This document shows positions 46,750 to 54,780 of a stretch of DNA of 64,000 bases, piece after piece. The translations under genes and the position numbers were made by a program. Position 1 is the first letter of the stretch; each line of letters begins with the position of its first letter. The stretch is from Chelativorans sp. YIM 93263 (GTDB lineage Bacteria; Pseudomonadota; Alphaproteobacteria; Rhizobiales; Rhizobiaceae): positions 1-64,000 of the forward strand of contig NZ_JAKCWP010000001.1 of assembly GCF_028767125.1 (NCBI RefSeq), read 5' to 3'. The notes under the pieces were generated by a model. The model was not told the DNA's origin. It was given only the letters and a program-made list of their open reading frames with translations, and did no database searches.

Positions 46750-47222
46750 ATGCATATCAATGAAGCCGCGAAAGAACTGGGCATAAGCGCAAGAACCCTG
46801 CGCCACTACGAGGTGCAAGGTCTTCTGCATCCCGCCCGCGACCAGAACCGCTATCGCCGCTACGCAGCCGCCGACCTGCGCCGGGCAAGCGCGTTCGCGA
46901 CATGATCGCGACCGGCTATTCAACGCGGGAGATCCTCGCCATTGTGCCCTGCCTGGAAGACGCCAACAGCGGTCCCTGCGAAGGGGCCGTGGCCGGGCTG
47001 GAACACAAGCTCCAGCAGATCGACAAGCTTCTGACGGAACTCGGCGAACGGCGAAAGGCGGTCGTCGAGCGGCTGACATCATTGAAGGCATCCCTTGCTG
47101 ACCAAAGCAAAGCGAGCGACCTTCACAATGAAAGCCATTCAACCTCTGTGTCTCTTCCTCATCGCGTTTCTGCTGGGCGCGGACGAGTTCCTGCTGGGGC
47201 CGATTCTAACGCCCATCGGTGA
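46750..47222 (+). pseudogene. MerR-family regulator, frameshifted
   Basis: The ATG at 46750 begins a MerR DNA-binding domain: MHINEAAKELGISARTLRHYEVQGLL then QNRYRRYAAADLRR. After DLRR the frame runs into a TGA at 46903, while the following residues of a MerR protein (KRVRDMIATGYSTREILAIVPCLED) continue in another frame from about 46885. One missing base near 46882-46890 explains this. The second frame goes through a C-terminal dimerisation helix (LEHKLQQIDKLLTELGERRKAVVERL) and stays open to 47222, overlapping the next gene remnant. A sequencing error is possible, but the decayed neighbour favours real loss. Confidence 0.8.
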
Positions 47223-47578
47223 CGATCTCGGCGTGATGCCCGAGCGCATCACGCTTTTCATCACCGCCTATTCCCTTCCCCTGGCGCTTTGGCGCCGTTT
47301 TTCGGCTTCCTGTCCGACCGGCACGGCACGGCAGGCTGGCGGTCCTCCTTCCGGCAACGGCCATGTTTGCCGCCGCCTCCATTCTCACGGGGCTGGTGAG
47401 CAGCCTCGAATGGGGAATCGCCACTCGCATCCTGACCGGGATCGCCGGCGCCGGCATGCTGCCTATCGCCTTCGCGGTGGCCGGCACGTTCGTTGCCGTG
47501 CAAGGCGCCGTGTTGCTGTTCATCGCGATCTTGGTATTGGCCAAGCCGCGTCGTGCGCCGGCAGAACAAATGCCCTGA
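47128..47578 (+). pseudogene. MFS transporter remnant
   Basis: The ATG at 47128 starts a major facilitator N-terminus (MKAIQPLCLFLIAFLLGADEFLLGPIL, then DLGVMPERITLFITAYSLPLAL) which loses frame near 47290. The GFLSDRHGT-type loop appears in a second frame, and LPATAMFAAASILTGLVSSLEWGIATRILTGIAGAGMLPIAFAVAGTFV in a third from about 47340. The end jumps directly to a last-helix-like AVLLFIAILVLAKPRRAP, so about 200 residues are missing. It follows the regulator remnant, suggesting a lost efflux module. Confidence 0.85.
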
Positions 47579-47586
47579 ACGGAAAA

Positions 47587-47622
47587 GCCTCGCGTGGCGC
47601 TCTTACCGACGCCACGCGAGGC
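47587..47622 (-). terminator. Rho-independent terminator of metA
   Basis: GCCTCGCGTGGCG and CGCCACGCGAGGC form a perfect 13-bp stem with a 10-nt loop; on the minus strand it is followed by TTTTCC. It lies 64 bp after the metA stop. Confidence 0.88.
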
Positions 47623-47685
47623 ACCTTAGGTGACGGGGCGGGCTGAAGCCCCTCGAGGGACAGCACGAAGAGCGTGCCGAGCGGC

Positions 47686-48606
47686 TCACGACTGGCCGAT
47701 CTTGTCGATGTCGTAGGGTGTGGTCTGATAGACCTGATTGATCCAGTTGCCGAACAGCAGATGGGCGTGCGAGCGCCAGCGGTTGAGGGGCCGGCGGGCC
47801 GGATCGTTTTCGGGGAAGTATTCGTGCGGCACCTCGACCGGCGCGCCGGCGGCTCTGTCGCGCTCATACTCTTCCTTGAGCGAGGTGGAGTCATATTCGA
47901 TGTGGTTGAGCATGTAGAGCCGGTTGCCGGTCGCCTCCGTGAACAGACAGGGGCCAGTCGCCTCCGATTCCATCAGCACCTTGAGGCCTGAATCAGCGGG
48001 AATGTCCTCGGTGCGAATCTCCGTCCAGCGCGAGACCGGAATGGCGAAATCGTCCGAGAAGCCGGCAAGATAGGGCGAGGCAGGCTCGTTGTTACGATGA
48101 CGGAAGACGCCGAAGGCCTTCTTCTCCAACGTGTGTGTCGGAATCCCGTGGAAATGCCGGGCAGCCGCCATGGCGCCCCAGCAGATGAAAAATGAGGAAT
48201 GGACGTTGGTGGTCGTCCACTCGAAGATTCGCGTCAGTTCCTCCCAGTAGGTCACTTCCTCGAATGGTAGAAGCTCCACGGGCGCACCGGTGATGATAAA
48301 CCCGTCGAACTTCCGGTCCGCCACCTCTTCCCACGTCTGGTAGAAGGCGATGAGGTGATCCTCGGAGGTATTCTTGGCCTTGTGACTGCCGACGCGCACC
48401 AGCGTCAGCTCTACCTGAAGAGGCGTGGTGCCGATCAGACGGGCGATCTGCGTCTCCGTGCGGCTCTTGTTCGGCATAAGGTTCAGGAGCCCGATCTGCA
48501 TCGGCCGGATATCCTGACGCATCGCCGTCCGCTCGTCCATGACGGACACACCCTCGCGCACGAGAACATCACGGGCGGGAAGCTGATCGGGAATCTTTAT
48601 CGGCAT
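47686..48606 (-). CDS. metA: Homoserine O-acyltransferase MetA (acetyl-type predicted)
   Basis: First step of methionine synthesis: acylates homoserine. The 306-residue MetA-family protein has [18 protein letters not shown], the catalytic Cys142 in [13 protein letters not shown] and GVFRH. In [13 protein letters not shown] residue 111 is Glu; known work on MetA proteins links Glu111 to acetyl-CoA use and Gly111 to succinyl-CoA use, so homoserine O-acetyltransferase activity is expected. I chose the ATG at 48606. A SAM-II riboswitch and an attenuator-like hairpin precede it, so methionine surplus should reduce expression. Confidence 0.96.
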   Translation of the reverse strand: MPIKIPDQLPARDVLVREGVSVMDERTAMRQDIRPMQIGLLNLMPNKSRTETQIARLIGTTPLQVELTLVRVGSHKAKNTSEDHLIAFYQTWEEVADRKFDGFIITGAPVELLPFEEVTYWEELTRIFEWTTTNVHSSFFICWGAMAAARHFHGIPTHTLEKKAFGVFRHRNNEPASPYLAGFSDDFAIPVSRWTEIRTEDIPADSGLKVLMESEATGPCLFTEATGNRLYMLNHIEYDSTSLKEEYERDRAAGAPVEVPHEYFPENDPARRPLNRWRSHAHLLFGNWINQVYQTTPYDIDKIGQS

Positions 48607-48619
48607 GACGGAAGGCTCC

Positions 48620-48655
48620 AAAAACAAAAAACCGGCTGCGAAATCGCGGCCGGCT
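48620..48655 (-). terminator. Attenuator hairpin between the SAM-II riboswitch and metA
   Basis: On the minus strand CCGGC-C-GCGA and TCGC-A-GCCGG fold around TT with one mismatch, followed by TTTTTTGTTTTT. It is a strong intrinsic terminator just before the metA Shine-Dalgarno, as expected for a riboswitch expression platform. Confidence 0.85.
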
Positions 48656-48675
48656 CAGAAGACTTTCATCTCGCG

Positions 48676-48733
48676 GCCTTTTAGCGACTTCTTTTACGTG
48701 GCTGCAAGCCGACCGGCCAAATCACCACGGTAT
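48676..48733 (-). promoter_or_regulatory. SAM-II riboswitch
   Basis: The minus strand reads CGTGGTGATTTGGCCGG, GGCTTGCAGCCACG and AAGTCGCTAAAAGGC, matching the conserved core of the alphaproteobacterial metA (SAM-II) H-type pseudoknot. It is about 70 nt before the metA start, with the hairpin above in between. Confidence 0.95.
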
Positions 48734-48821
48734 CAACGGTTCCCTTATTTAAGCGTCCTGACCCTTTGCGTCAACGCGGTTGATGGGCTAGAGCATCGGA
48801 CCGCAACGAAGGAAGCCGACA

Positions 48822-49922
48822 ATGAGCGCGATTGAACGCCCGCAGCCGAAAACTGGAGTGATGGATATTGCCGCCTATGTTCCCGGTCGGGAGACCGCGC
48901 CGGGTGCCGCCAAGGTCTGGAAGCTCTCCTCCAACGAGACGCCACTTGGCCCCTCGCCGGCCGCTCTCGACGCAATGGAGGCCGCCCGCGCTCATCTGGA
49001 GCACTATCCGGACGGCGCCGCCACCAAGCTGCGCGAGGCGATCGCGGAAGTGCACGGCCTTAACCCGTCGAACATCCTGTGCTCCAACGGCTCCGACGAG
49101 GCGCTCGGTCTCCTGGCGCAGACTTATCTGGCGCGGGGCGACGAGGCGATTTTCACCGAGCACGGCTTTCTGGTCTACCGCATCCAGACACTCGCCGCCG
49201 GCGCAACGCCCGTGGTCGTGAAAGAAAAAGACGAGCGCGCGGACGTCGACGCGATCCTGGCCGCCGTGAGCGAGCGGACAAAGATGGTGTTTCTGGCCAA
49301 TCCGAACAATCCGACGGGGACCTATCTGCCCGTCGACGAAGTCCGCCGGCTCCAGGCCGGGCTACCAAAGCACGTGCTCCTTGTTCTCGACGCGGCGTAT
49401 GCCGAATATGTGCGCCGTAACGACTACGAGGCCGGAATCGAGCTTGTTTCCCCCTCCGACAACGTGGTCATGGCGCGCACCTTTTCCAAGATCTACGGGC
49501 TCGCGGGACTGCGCATCGGCTGGATGTATGCGCCCGCCCACGTGATCGAGGCGGTGAACCGCGTGCGCGGGCCGTTCAACGTCAACGCGCTCGCCGTGGC
49601 CGCCGGCGCAGCGGCGATTCGCGACCGCGCCCATGTGGAACAGGCCGCGAGCTTCAACGAGACCTGGCGCGTCTGGCTCTCGAAGGAACTGACCAAAATC
49701 GGTCTGCGCGTGACGCCCAGCATCGGCAATTTCGTGCTGATCCATTTTCCGGACAACGGCGGCAAGACAGCCGAGAAGGCCGATGATTTCCTCTTATCGC
49801 GGGGCTTCGTCTTGCGCCGCGTCACCGCCTACGGCTTTCCGAATGCGCTGCGCATGAGCGTGGGGCTCGAGGAAGCCAATCGTGGCGTTGTCGCGGCCCT
49901 TTCCGAATTCATGAGTAACTGA
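48822..49922 (+). CDS. hisC: Histidinol-phosphate aminotransferase
   Basis: A 366-residue fold-I PLP enzyme converting imidazole acetol phosphate to histidinol phosphate; this class also acts on aromatic amino-acid precursors. Motifs: [32 protein letters not shown], the PLP lysine in [14 protein letters not shown] (Lys223) and the Arg in ALRMSVG near the end. Pairing with tyrA, 4 bp downstream, supports a role in tyrosine and phenylalanine synthesis as well as histidine. It diverges from metA across the riboswitch region. Confidence 0.93.
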   Translation: MSAIERPQPKTGVMDIAAYVPGRETAPGAAKVWKLSSNETPLGPSPAALDAMEAARAHLEHYPDGAATKLREAIAEVHGLNPSNILCSNGSDEALGLLAQTYLARGDEAIFTEHGFLVYRIQTLAAGATPVVVKEKDERADVDAILAAVSERTKMVFLANPNNPTGTYLPVDEVRRLQAGLPKHVLLVLDAAYAEYVRRNDYEAGIELVSPSDNVVMARTFSKIYGLAGLRIGWMYAPAHVIEAVNRVRGPFNVNALAVAAGAAAIRDRAHVEQAASFNETWRVWLSKELTKIGLRVTPSIGNFVLIHFPDNGGKTAEKADDFLLSRGFVLRRVTAYGFPNALRMSVGLEEANRGVVAALSEFMSN

Positions 49923-49926
49923 ATCC

Positions 49927-50868
49927 GTGCCCAAACCTCTCTTTGAAAAGATCGCCCTCGTCGGCATCGGCCTGATCGGCTCCTCGCTTGCGCGCGTCAT
50001 CCGCCGCGAAACCCTTGCCCGCACCGTCGCGATCACCACGCGGCGTGCGGAAACGCTGGCCCGCGCACGCACGCTCGGCCTGGGCGACAGCTATTACGAC
50101 GATGCCGCGGAGGCGGTGACCGACGCCGATCTCGTCATCGTCTCCGTGCCGGTCGGCGCATCCGAAGCCGTCGCCGCCGAAATCGCCGGCGCGCTCAAGC
50201 CGGGCGCAATCGTGACGGATGTCGGCTCCACGAAGGGGTCGGTGATCGGGCAAATGGCGCCGCACATGCCGAGCCATGTCCACTTCATTCCCGGTCATCC
50301 TATCGCGGGAACGGAGCACTCCGGCCCTGACGCGGGCTTTGCCGATCTTTTCGAGGGGCGGTGGTGCATTCTGACGCCACTTGCCGAAACGGACGAGGAC
50401 GCGCTCGCGAAACTGACCCGCTTTTGGGAGCGCTGCGGCTCGCGTGTCGACACGATGGATCCCGAGCATCACGATATGGTGCTCGCCATCGTCTCACACC
50501 TGCCGCACATCATCGCCTACAACATCGTCGGCACGGCCGACGACTTGGAAACGGTCACCAAATCCGAGGTCATCAAATATTCGGCCTCGGGTTTTCGCGA
50601 TTTTACACGGCTGGCCGCGTCCGATCCGACCATGTGGCGCGACGTGTGCTTGCACAATCGCGACGCCATCCTGGAAATGCTGGCACGGTTTTCCGAAGAC
50701 CTCTCGGCCTTGCAGCGCGCGGTACGCTGGGGCGACGGTGAAAAACTGTTCGATCTTTTCACCCGCACGCGCGCCGTCCGCCGCTCGATCATCGAGGCCG
50801 GCCAGGAAATCGACGTACCGGATTTCGGCCGCCATGTCCTGAGCCATCCGGAAAAACAGGAGCACTGA
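49927..50868 (+). CDS. tyrA: Prephenate/arogenate dehydrogenase
   Basis: A 313-residue NAD(P)-dependent enzyme producing 4-hydroxyphenylpyruvate from prephenate or tyrosine from arogenate. The Rossmann motif GIGLIGSS is at residues 13-20; DVGSTKGSVI and FIPGHPIAGTEHSGPDAGFADLF contain the catalytic His, and the helical C-terminus has ASGFRDFTRLAASDPTMWRD. There is no fused chorismate mutase; the separate AroQ protein at 17 kb fits that. The start is GTG at 49927, 4 bp after hisC. Substrate preference between prephenate and arogenate is not decided by sequence here. Confidence 0.93.
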   Translation: MPKPLFEKIALVGIGLIGSSLARVIRRETLARTVAITTRRAETLARARTLGLGDSYYDDAAEAVTDADLVIVSVPVGASEAVAAEIAGALKPGAIVTDVGSTKGSVIGQMAPHMPSHVHFIPGHPIAGTEHSGPDAGFADLFEGRWCILTPLAETDEDALAKLTRFWERCGSRVDTMDPEHHDMVLAIVSHLPHIIAYNIVGTADDLETVTKSEVIKYSASGFRDFTRLAASDPTMWRDVCLHNRDAILEMLARFSEDLSALQRAVRWGDGEKLFDLFTRTRAVRRSIIEAGQEIDVPDFGRHVLSHPEKQEH

Positions 50869-51523
50869 TTCCGCGGCGGGCTGCTCCCTCCCCTCGGAAG
50901 GAGGGGAGGCGCGCGTCATCGCCGCCACGCCCGGCTTTTTCACCGTCTGGCCATTCAAAGATCGGGAAACGGGGCGCGTGGTCCGTGCCTCTCTATTAAT
51001 TTAAGTGGCGCGTTCCACGCGCCCCGCCGGCCGCTGTCCCGCGGTTGGCCGGTCACTCGGGCTTCTCTCTCCTTCCCGGCTGCACCCAATTAGGGGGTGG
51101 TCTTGGCCGGGCCGAAGAAGAAGCCCTAGCGGCTTCTCCGCGGCTGCCCGGCACCGTCTCTCACCCGGTGCCCGGTTTTTCCGGCGATGCTGTCTGTCAC
51201 CCAGCACCCCGGCGCCGCCGGCCTGTTGCGGGCCCTCACATGCCTCCAGGTACCGGATCCCTGCAGGGGGAGGCTGCCGCCGCCCTCCCTGATCCCCGGT
51301 CCGGACCCGGTTCCCGTGAGGGCGATGCATGCAGAATAAGAGCGGCTGAGCGGGCGGGGATAAAATTCCCAGAGAAAAGAAAACGGCCTGCTGACACCTG
51401 CTGACAAGTGGTTGGGCGTCTAGGTGAGTTGGCAGGCGAGAAATAAGTCTGAGAGGCTGCACGTTCACCCCCGCGAGGTGGTGGTGTTCCAGAAGCCTAC
51501 TCACGCGCGCCAGAGGCATCGCT
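50869..51523. other. Gene-free region between tyrA and the DUF2125 gene
   Basis: This 655-bp stretch has no convincing gene; open frames on both strands are low-complexity Arg/Pro/Gly reads of GC-rich DNA. It contains a C-rich/G-rich hairpin at about 50885-50910, the highly structured block 51005-51330 and a 10-bp tandem repeat (CCTGCTGACA twice) at 51387-51406. Confidence 0.6.
51005..51330. ncRNA. Candidate structured RNA with nested long-range helices
   Basis: Many perfect helices are packed in order: GGCGCGT/ACGCGCC (51007-51023); CCGGCC/GGCCGG (51027-51052); GGGCTTCT 51059-51066 with AGAAGCCC 51119-51126, enclosing CCCGGC 51075-51080 with GCCGGG 51106-51111 and CACCC/GGGTG 51083-51099; GGCACCG/CGGTGCC (51150-51172); CCGG-TTTTT-CCGG (51172-51184); and GCCCTCAC 51232-51239 with GTGAGGGC 51316-51323, enclosing GCCTCC/GGAGGC. 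The strand is open: minus-strand loops are purine-rich, which favours minus. It is not RNase P RNA or tmRNA by their conserved motifs. A stand-alone HEARO/omega-like RNA is one idea only. Confidence 0.45.
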
Positions 51524-52498
51524 TCAGATTGCCGGGATCTGCCCCAGCGGAATGAAGCCGAGGAAGACGCGGCCGCGGACGATCTTGAGCTGTATTGGCG
51601 TGTTATCAAGATTGCCCAAAACAGTGGCAGCACTCGCGATCTGGCCGCGCGCTTCGGGAACGGCATCCGCGAGAATGCGCGCCACGGTGGCCGCATCGGT
51701 GAAACGGATTGTCAATTCCGCATCGATCAACCCGCTTTCGTCGACGGAGACCGGACCCGACAGGCTGACCTCCGTCTCCTCGCCGACAACCCCCACGACC
51801 ATCTCCTCGATTACCGCCGACTGGTCTCGTGGAGCGAGCGCGCCGGTTTCAAGCAGCGCGACACCGTTTTCGACAATCGCCTGCGCCCGTCCCTCGAGCG
51901 CGGGAACCGTCGCAATCTCCGGGTTGAAAAGGAACTCTCGGAAGCTGATCGCGAGGTCTGCATCCGCCCCCCGCTGACGGACGTGAAGCTGCAATGATTC
52001 GACTTCGCCGAGTCCACGGTCACGATTATCACTGACGACAACTCCCTCGCCTTCGACGGAAATCTGCTCCGGGAAGGGATCGGAAAGCCGCGTGCTTGCC
52101 TGCAGGTTTTTCCATTGAGCCTTGAATGGGTGGAAGACGGGAAGGGTGATATCCGCCGGATCAGTGAACTCGCTGAAGACCGTGAAGGGCTGATAGACAT
52201 TTGCAAGCGAGCGCATTGCGCCGGCACGCACCGACAACCCCTTGCCGGAGTTCTCGTAGAACACACTGCGGCAGGCGATCCCGATCCGGAACGGATAGCC
52301 TTGCGCCTGCGCTTCCTCGCAGTGCGCACGCACGCCATTGCCGTTGAGATCCTCGACCGCGGCGGCGGCACGCTGCTCCAGCGCCTGCGCCAGATAATAC
52401 CACGTGAGAGTGTATGCCAGCACGAGGATGGTGATCCCCGCCGCCAGCCACAAGATACGGCGGGTAAACCGCGATCCGTTCCGGGTGCTTGACGCCAT
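51524..52498 (-). CDS. DUF2125 envelope protein
   Basis: A 324-residue protein with one N-terminal membrane anchor (about residues 15-38) and a periplasmic DUF2125 domain. Features include CEEAQAQGYPFRIGIACRSV, two cysteines of which may pair, and alternating beta strands to the end (VRGRVFLGFIPLGQIP), reminiscent of AsmA-like lipid-groove proteins. Function is unknown. Rhizobial homologues sit between tyrA and ChaC genes, as here. It is transcribed away from the ChaC gene with 57 bp between starts. Confidence 0.85.
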   Translation of the reverse strand: MASSTRNGSRFTRRILWLAAGITILVLAYTLTWYYLAQALEQRAAAAVEDLNGNGVRAHCEEAQAQGYPFRIGIACRSVFYENSGKGLSVRAGAMRSLANVYQPFTVFSEFTDPADITLPVFHPFKAQWKNLQASTRLSDPFPEQISVEGEGVVVSDNRDRGLGEVESLQLHVRQRGADADLAISFREFLFNPEIATVPALEGRAQAIVENGVALLETGALAPRDQSAVIEEMVVGVVGEETEVSLSGPVSVDESGLIDAELTIRFTDAATVARILADAVPEARGQIASAATVLGNLDNTPIQLKIVRGRVFLGFIPLGQIPAI

Positions 52499-52555
52499 GT
52501 GGTCCTCCCGCTACGCGCATTGGCTCCGTCGGGCAAATGCACTGGTTTGTGAGAA

Positions 52556-53071
52556 ATGGACAATTTTTGGGTCTTTGGCTATGGCTCGCTGATGTGGCGA
52601 CCCGGTTTTGCCCATGTTGAAACGCGAAAGGCGCGCGTTTTCGGCTATCGCAGAGCGCTTTGCGTGCACTCCCATGTGCATCGCGGTACACCGGACCGCC
52701 CCGGCCTCGTGCTGGGACTCGACAGAGGCGGCTCTTGCCTGGGCCTGGCCTTCTCCGTGCCGGCTGAACTTTCGGACGAGGTCACCGCCTATCTGCGCGA
52801 GCGAGAGCTGGTGACTCACGTCTACAAGGAGCGGCGTGTGCCGGTCCGGCTGGATGATGGGACCATGGTTGAGGCCTTGACCTATGTCGTCGACCGTTCC
52901 CACCAGCAATATGCCGGAAGCCTGGATGCCGAACATGCAGCACAGCGCATCTCCGGCGCCATCGGCCAGTCCGGACCGAACGAGGACTACGTCCTCAATA
53001 CGGTCGAGCACCTGAAAGCGCTCGGCATCCGCGACCACTGGCTGGAAGCGGTGGCGGCGCAGATCGTGTAA
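52556..53071 (+). CDS. ChaC-family gamma-glutamylcyclotransferase
   Basis: A 171-residue protein of the ChaC class, which cleaves glutathione to 5-oxoproline and Cys-Gly. The signature FGYGSLMWRPGF is at residues 7-18 and the domain continues with RGTPDRPGLVLGL, CLGLAFSV and the YVVDRSHQQYAG strand; the YGSLMW glycine loop binds the gamma-glutamyl group. Length is typical of bacterial ChaC. It diverges from the DUF2125 gene and converges on the acyltransferase gene (8 bp between stops). Confidence 0.9.
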   Translation: MDNFWVFGYGSLMWRPGFAHVETRKARVFGYRRALCVHSHVHRGTPDRPGLVLGLDRGGSCLGLAFSVPAELSDEVTAYLRERELVTHVYKERRVPVRLDDGTMVEALTYVVDRSHQQYAGSLDAEHAAQRISGAIGQSGPNEDYVLNTVEHLKALGIRDHWLEAVAAQIV

Positions 53072-53079
53072 GCGGCAGG

Positions 53080-53886
53080 TCAGTTCGTCACCGCCTCGTC
53101 GTAAGTTTTGACGCCAAGCTCAGCAAGCCTGCGTCTGGCCGTGTCGGGCAAAGGCGGCGGATTGGGACCAGTCGCCGCATCGATCAAAAGCTCGTCGCAG
53201 GCTGCTTCCGTCTCGCTTATGAGGCGTTTCTGGAAAATCTCCTTGGGCAGGCCCGGCTCGATAGGCGGCAGGAAGTGCGCGCGGATCGTGCCCGGATGGC
53301 GCAGGAATTTGCGTCGCGGCCAGTAAAGCCCCGCCACATGCGCAATCGGCACGACGGGCACGTTCAGCTGCGTGTAAAGCTCGACGATTCCATATTTATA
53401 GGCCGGCTCCGCGCCGGGCGGGCGGCGTGTTCCCTCAGGGTAGATAATGAGCTGCCGGCCATCCCTCATGAGCTCGCGGCTGCGATTCACCGCCTGCCTG
53501 AGCGCCTTTGAGCGGCTGCCTCGATCAATTGGCACCATGCGCATCTTCGCGACATACCAGCCGAATAGCGGTATCCACATCAACTCACGCTTGAGAATGT
53601 AGAGCGCGTCGGGAATCCACGGCAGGAAGGCGATCGTGTCCCAGAGAGACTGATGTTTTGGGGCGATTATGCACGGCCCCTCGGGCAGATTTTCCAGCCC
53701 GGTGACCTCCGCCCGAGTGCCGGCCAGAACGCTGTGAAGCCAAAGGCTTGAAGAGGCCCAAACTTTTGGAACGAACCATGCCCGCTTACGCGGGAGGAGA
53801 AAATAGAGCGGCGTCCAGAGGATCATCTGGAGGATGAGATTGGCGTAAAAAGCCGTGTTGAAAGCCAGAGAGCGGATAACGAGCAT
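53080..53886 (-). CDS. plsC: 1-acyl-sn-glycerol-3-phosphate acyltransferase
   Basis: A 268-residue membrane-associated PlsC-family enzyme that acylates lysophosphatidate in phospholipid synthesis. Motif I is KHQSLWDT (HX4D), motif II is PIDRGSRSKALRQ, motif III is YPEGTRRPPG and motif IV VPVVPIAHVAG. An N-terminal hydrophobic segment (about residues 5-30) anchors it. I chose the ATG at 53886, which follows CGGAAC; an in-frame ATG ten codons upstream is possible. A paralogue in rhizobia makes ornithine lipid, so the exact acceptor is not certain. Confidence 0.88.
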   Translation of the reverse strand: MLVIRSLAFNTAFYANLILQMILWTPLYFLLPRKRAWFVPKVWASSSLWLHSVLAGTRAEVTGLENLPEGPCIIAPKHQSLWDTIAFLPWIPDALYILKRELMWIPLFGWYVAKMRMVPIDRGSRSKALRQAVNRSRELMRDGRQLIIYPEGTRRPPGAEPAYKYGIVELYTQLNVPVVPIAHVAGLYWPRRKFLRHPGTIRAHFLPPIEPGLPKEIFQKRLISETEAACDELLIDAATGPNPPPLPDTARRRLAELGVKTYDEAVTN

Positions 53887-53976
53887 GGTGTTCCGGTTCG
53901 AAGCGTATGGGCGCATCGCTTCGTCGTTACCCGATGCGGGGCTTCAGGCAAAGACTTGATGAGAAGGAAGAAGGTA

Positions 53977-54666
53977 TTACCCTTTGGCGACCGCGGCAGA
54001 GGTGAGCGTTTCAGGCGCTTCCTTCATCGGCAGGAGGTGGCGCGCGACGGCCGCGAGATACTTTGTGTACTCGGTGAAAAGAACGCGCACCGCGTCGGGA
54101 TCGGACAGCCATGCGCTGTCATGCAGAGGTGCATTGACGACCGGATAGGGCTGCAACCCGGCATTGGGCAGGATGCGCCGCATTTCGAGAAGCGTGCGCG
54201 GAATATGATAGTTGTTGGTTACCACGATGATGCTGGCGTATGTGTTGGCGCTGACCCATTTGGCGCTTTCCTGCGCATTGCCGATCGTGTCGAGCGCGAC
54301 CCGATCGATATCCACACAGCAACTGAAGAGGCTCTGGTCGCTCCCTGTTGCCAGGAGAAGGTCGTCCCGCCGGGCCACCGGATTTACACCGCTGATGAGC
54401 AGCCGTTTGCCTTTGCCTGCCTTGAGCAGGTCGAGACCGACATCCATGCGCGATTGCCCGCCGGTCAGCACCACGATTCCATCCGCCGGTTGCAGCAATG
54501 ACGGCGCGCTGAGCTGCGCCACGTGATTGGCAAAGGCGAAGAACCCAGCGAGATAAGCCCCTACCACCAGAACGGCCGCGAAAACGCCGGCGCGCAAGCT
54601 CCAGCCTGACGGAAAGAAACGAGCTGTTCTAAGGCTCGTGGTCGTGGTGGTTGCGTTACTGCTCAT
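53977..54666 (-). CDS. DUF218/YdcF (SanA-like) membrane protein
   Basis: A 229-residue protein with one N-terminal membrane segment (about residues 25-48) and a periplasmic DUF218 domain: DGIVVLTGGQSRMDVGLDLLKAGKGKRLLISG, then TIGNAQESAKWVSANTYASIIVVTNNYHIPRTLLEMRR. The family includes SanA and ElyC, linked to envelope integrity and lipid carrier metabolism; the enzymatic reaction is not established. ATG 54666 follows AAAGGG; the preceding TTG is unlikely. A TTAACC half-site lies just upstream. It may follow ftsEX on the same strand (114 bp). Confidence 0.85.
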   Translation of the reverse strand: MSSNATTTTTSLRTARFFPSGWSLRAGVFAAVLVVGAYLAGFFAFANHVAQLSAPSLLQPADGIVVLTGGQSRMDVGLDLLKAGKGKRLLISGVNPVARRDDLLLATGSDQSLFSCCVDIDRVALDTIGNAQESAKWVSANTYASIIVVTNNYHIPRTLLEMRRILPNAGLQPYPVVNAPLHDSAWLSDPDAVRVLFTEYTKYLAAVARHLLPMKEAPETLTSAAVAKG

Positions 54667-54780
54667 CAAACCCTTTGGTTAATATGCAATCGCGATTATG
54701 AACAGACGTAAACCGACGATCTATGCACAAACTGTTGCATTCCGATGCACTGGCGTGAAGCCTGGCCTCGCAGAGTCCAC

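Noticed and set aside
51005-51330. RNase P RNA or tmRNA
   Set aside because: The conserved GAGGAAAGTCCG of RNase P and the tag-peptide and acceptor signatures of tmRNA are missing on both strands.
51001-51696. Possible protein on the minus strand across the structured block
   Set aside because: The frame runs through helices and reads as Arg/Pro/Gly low complexity, overlapping the end of the DUF2125 gene.
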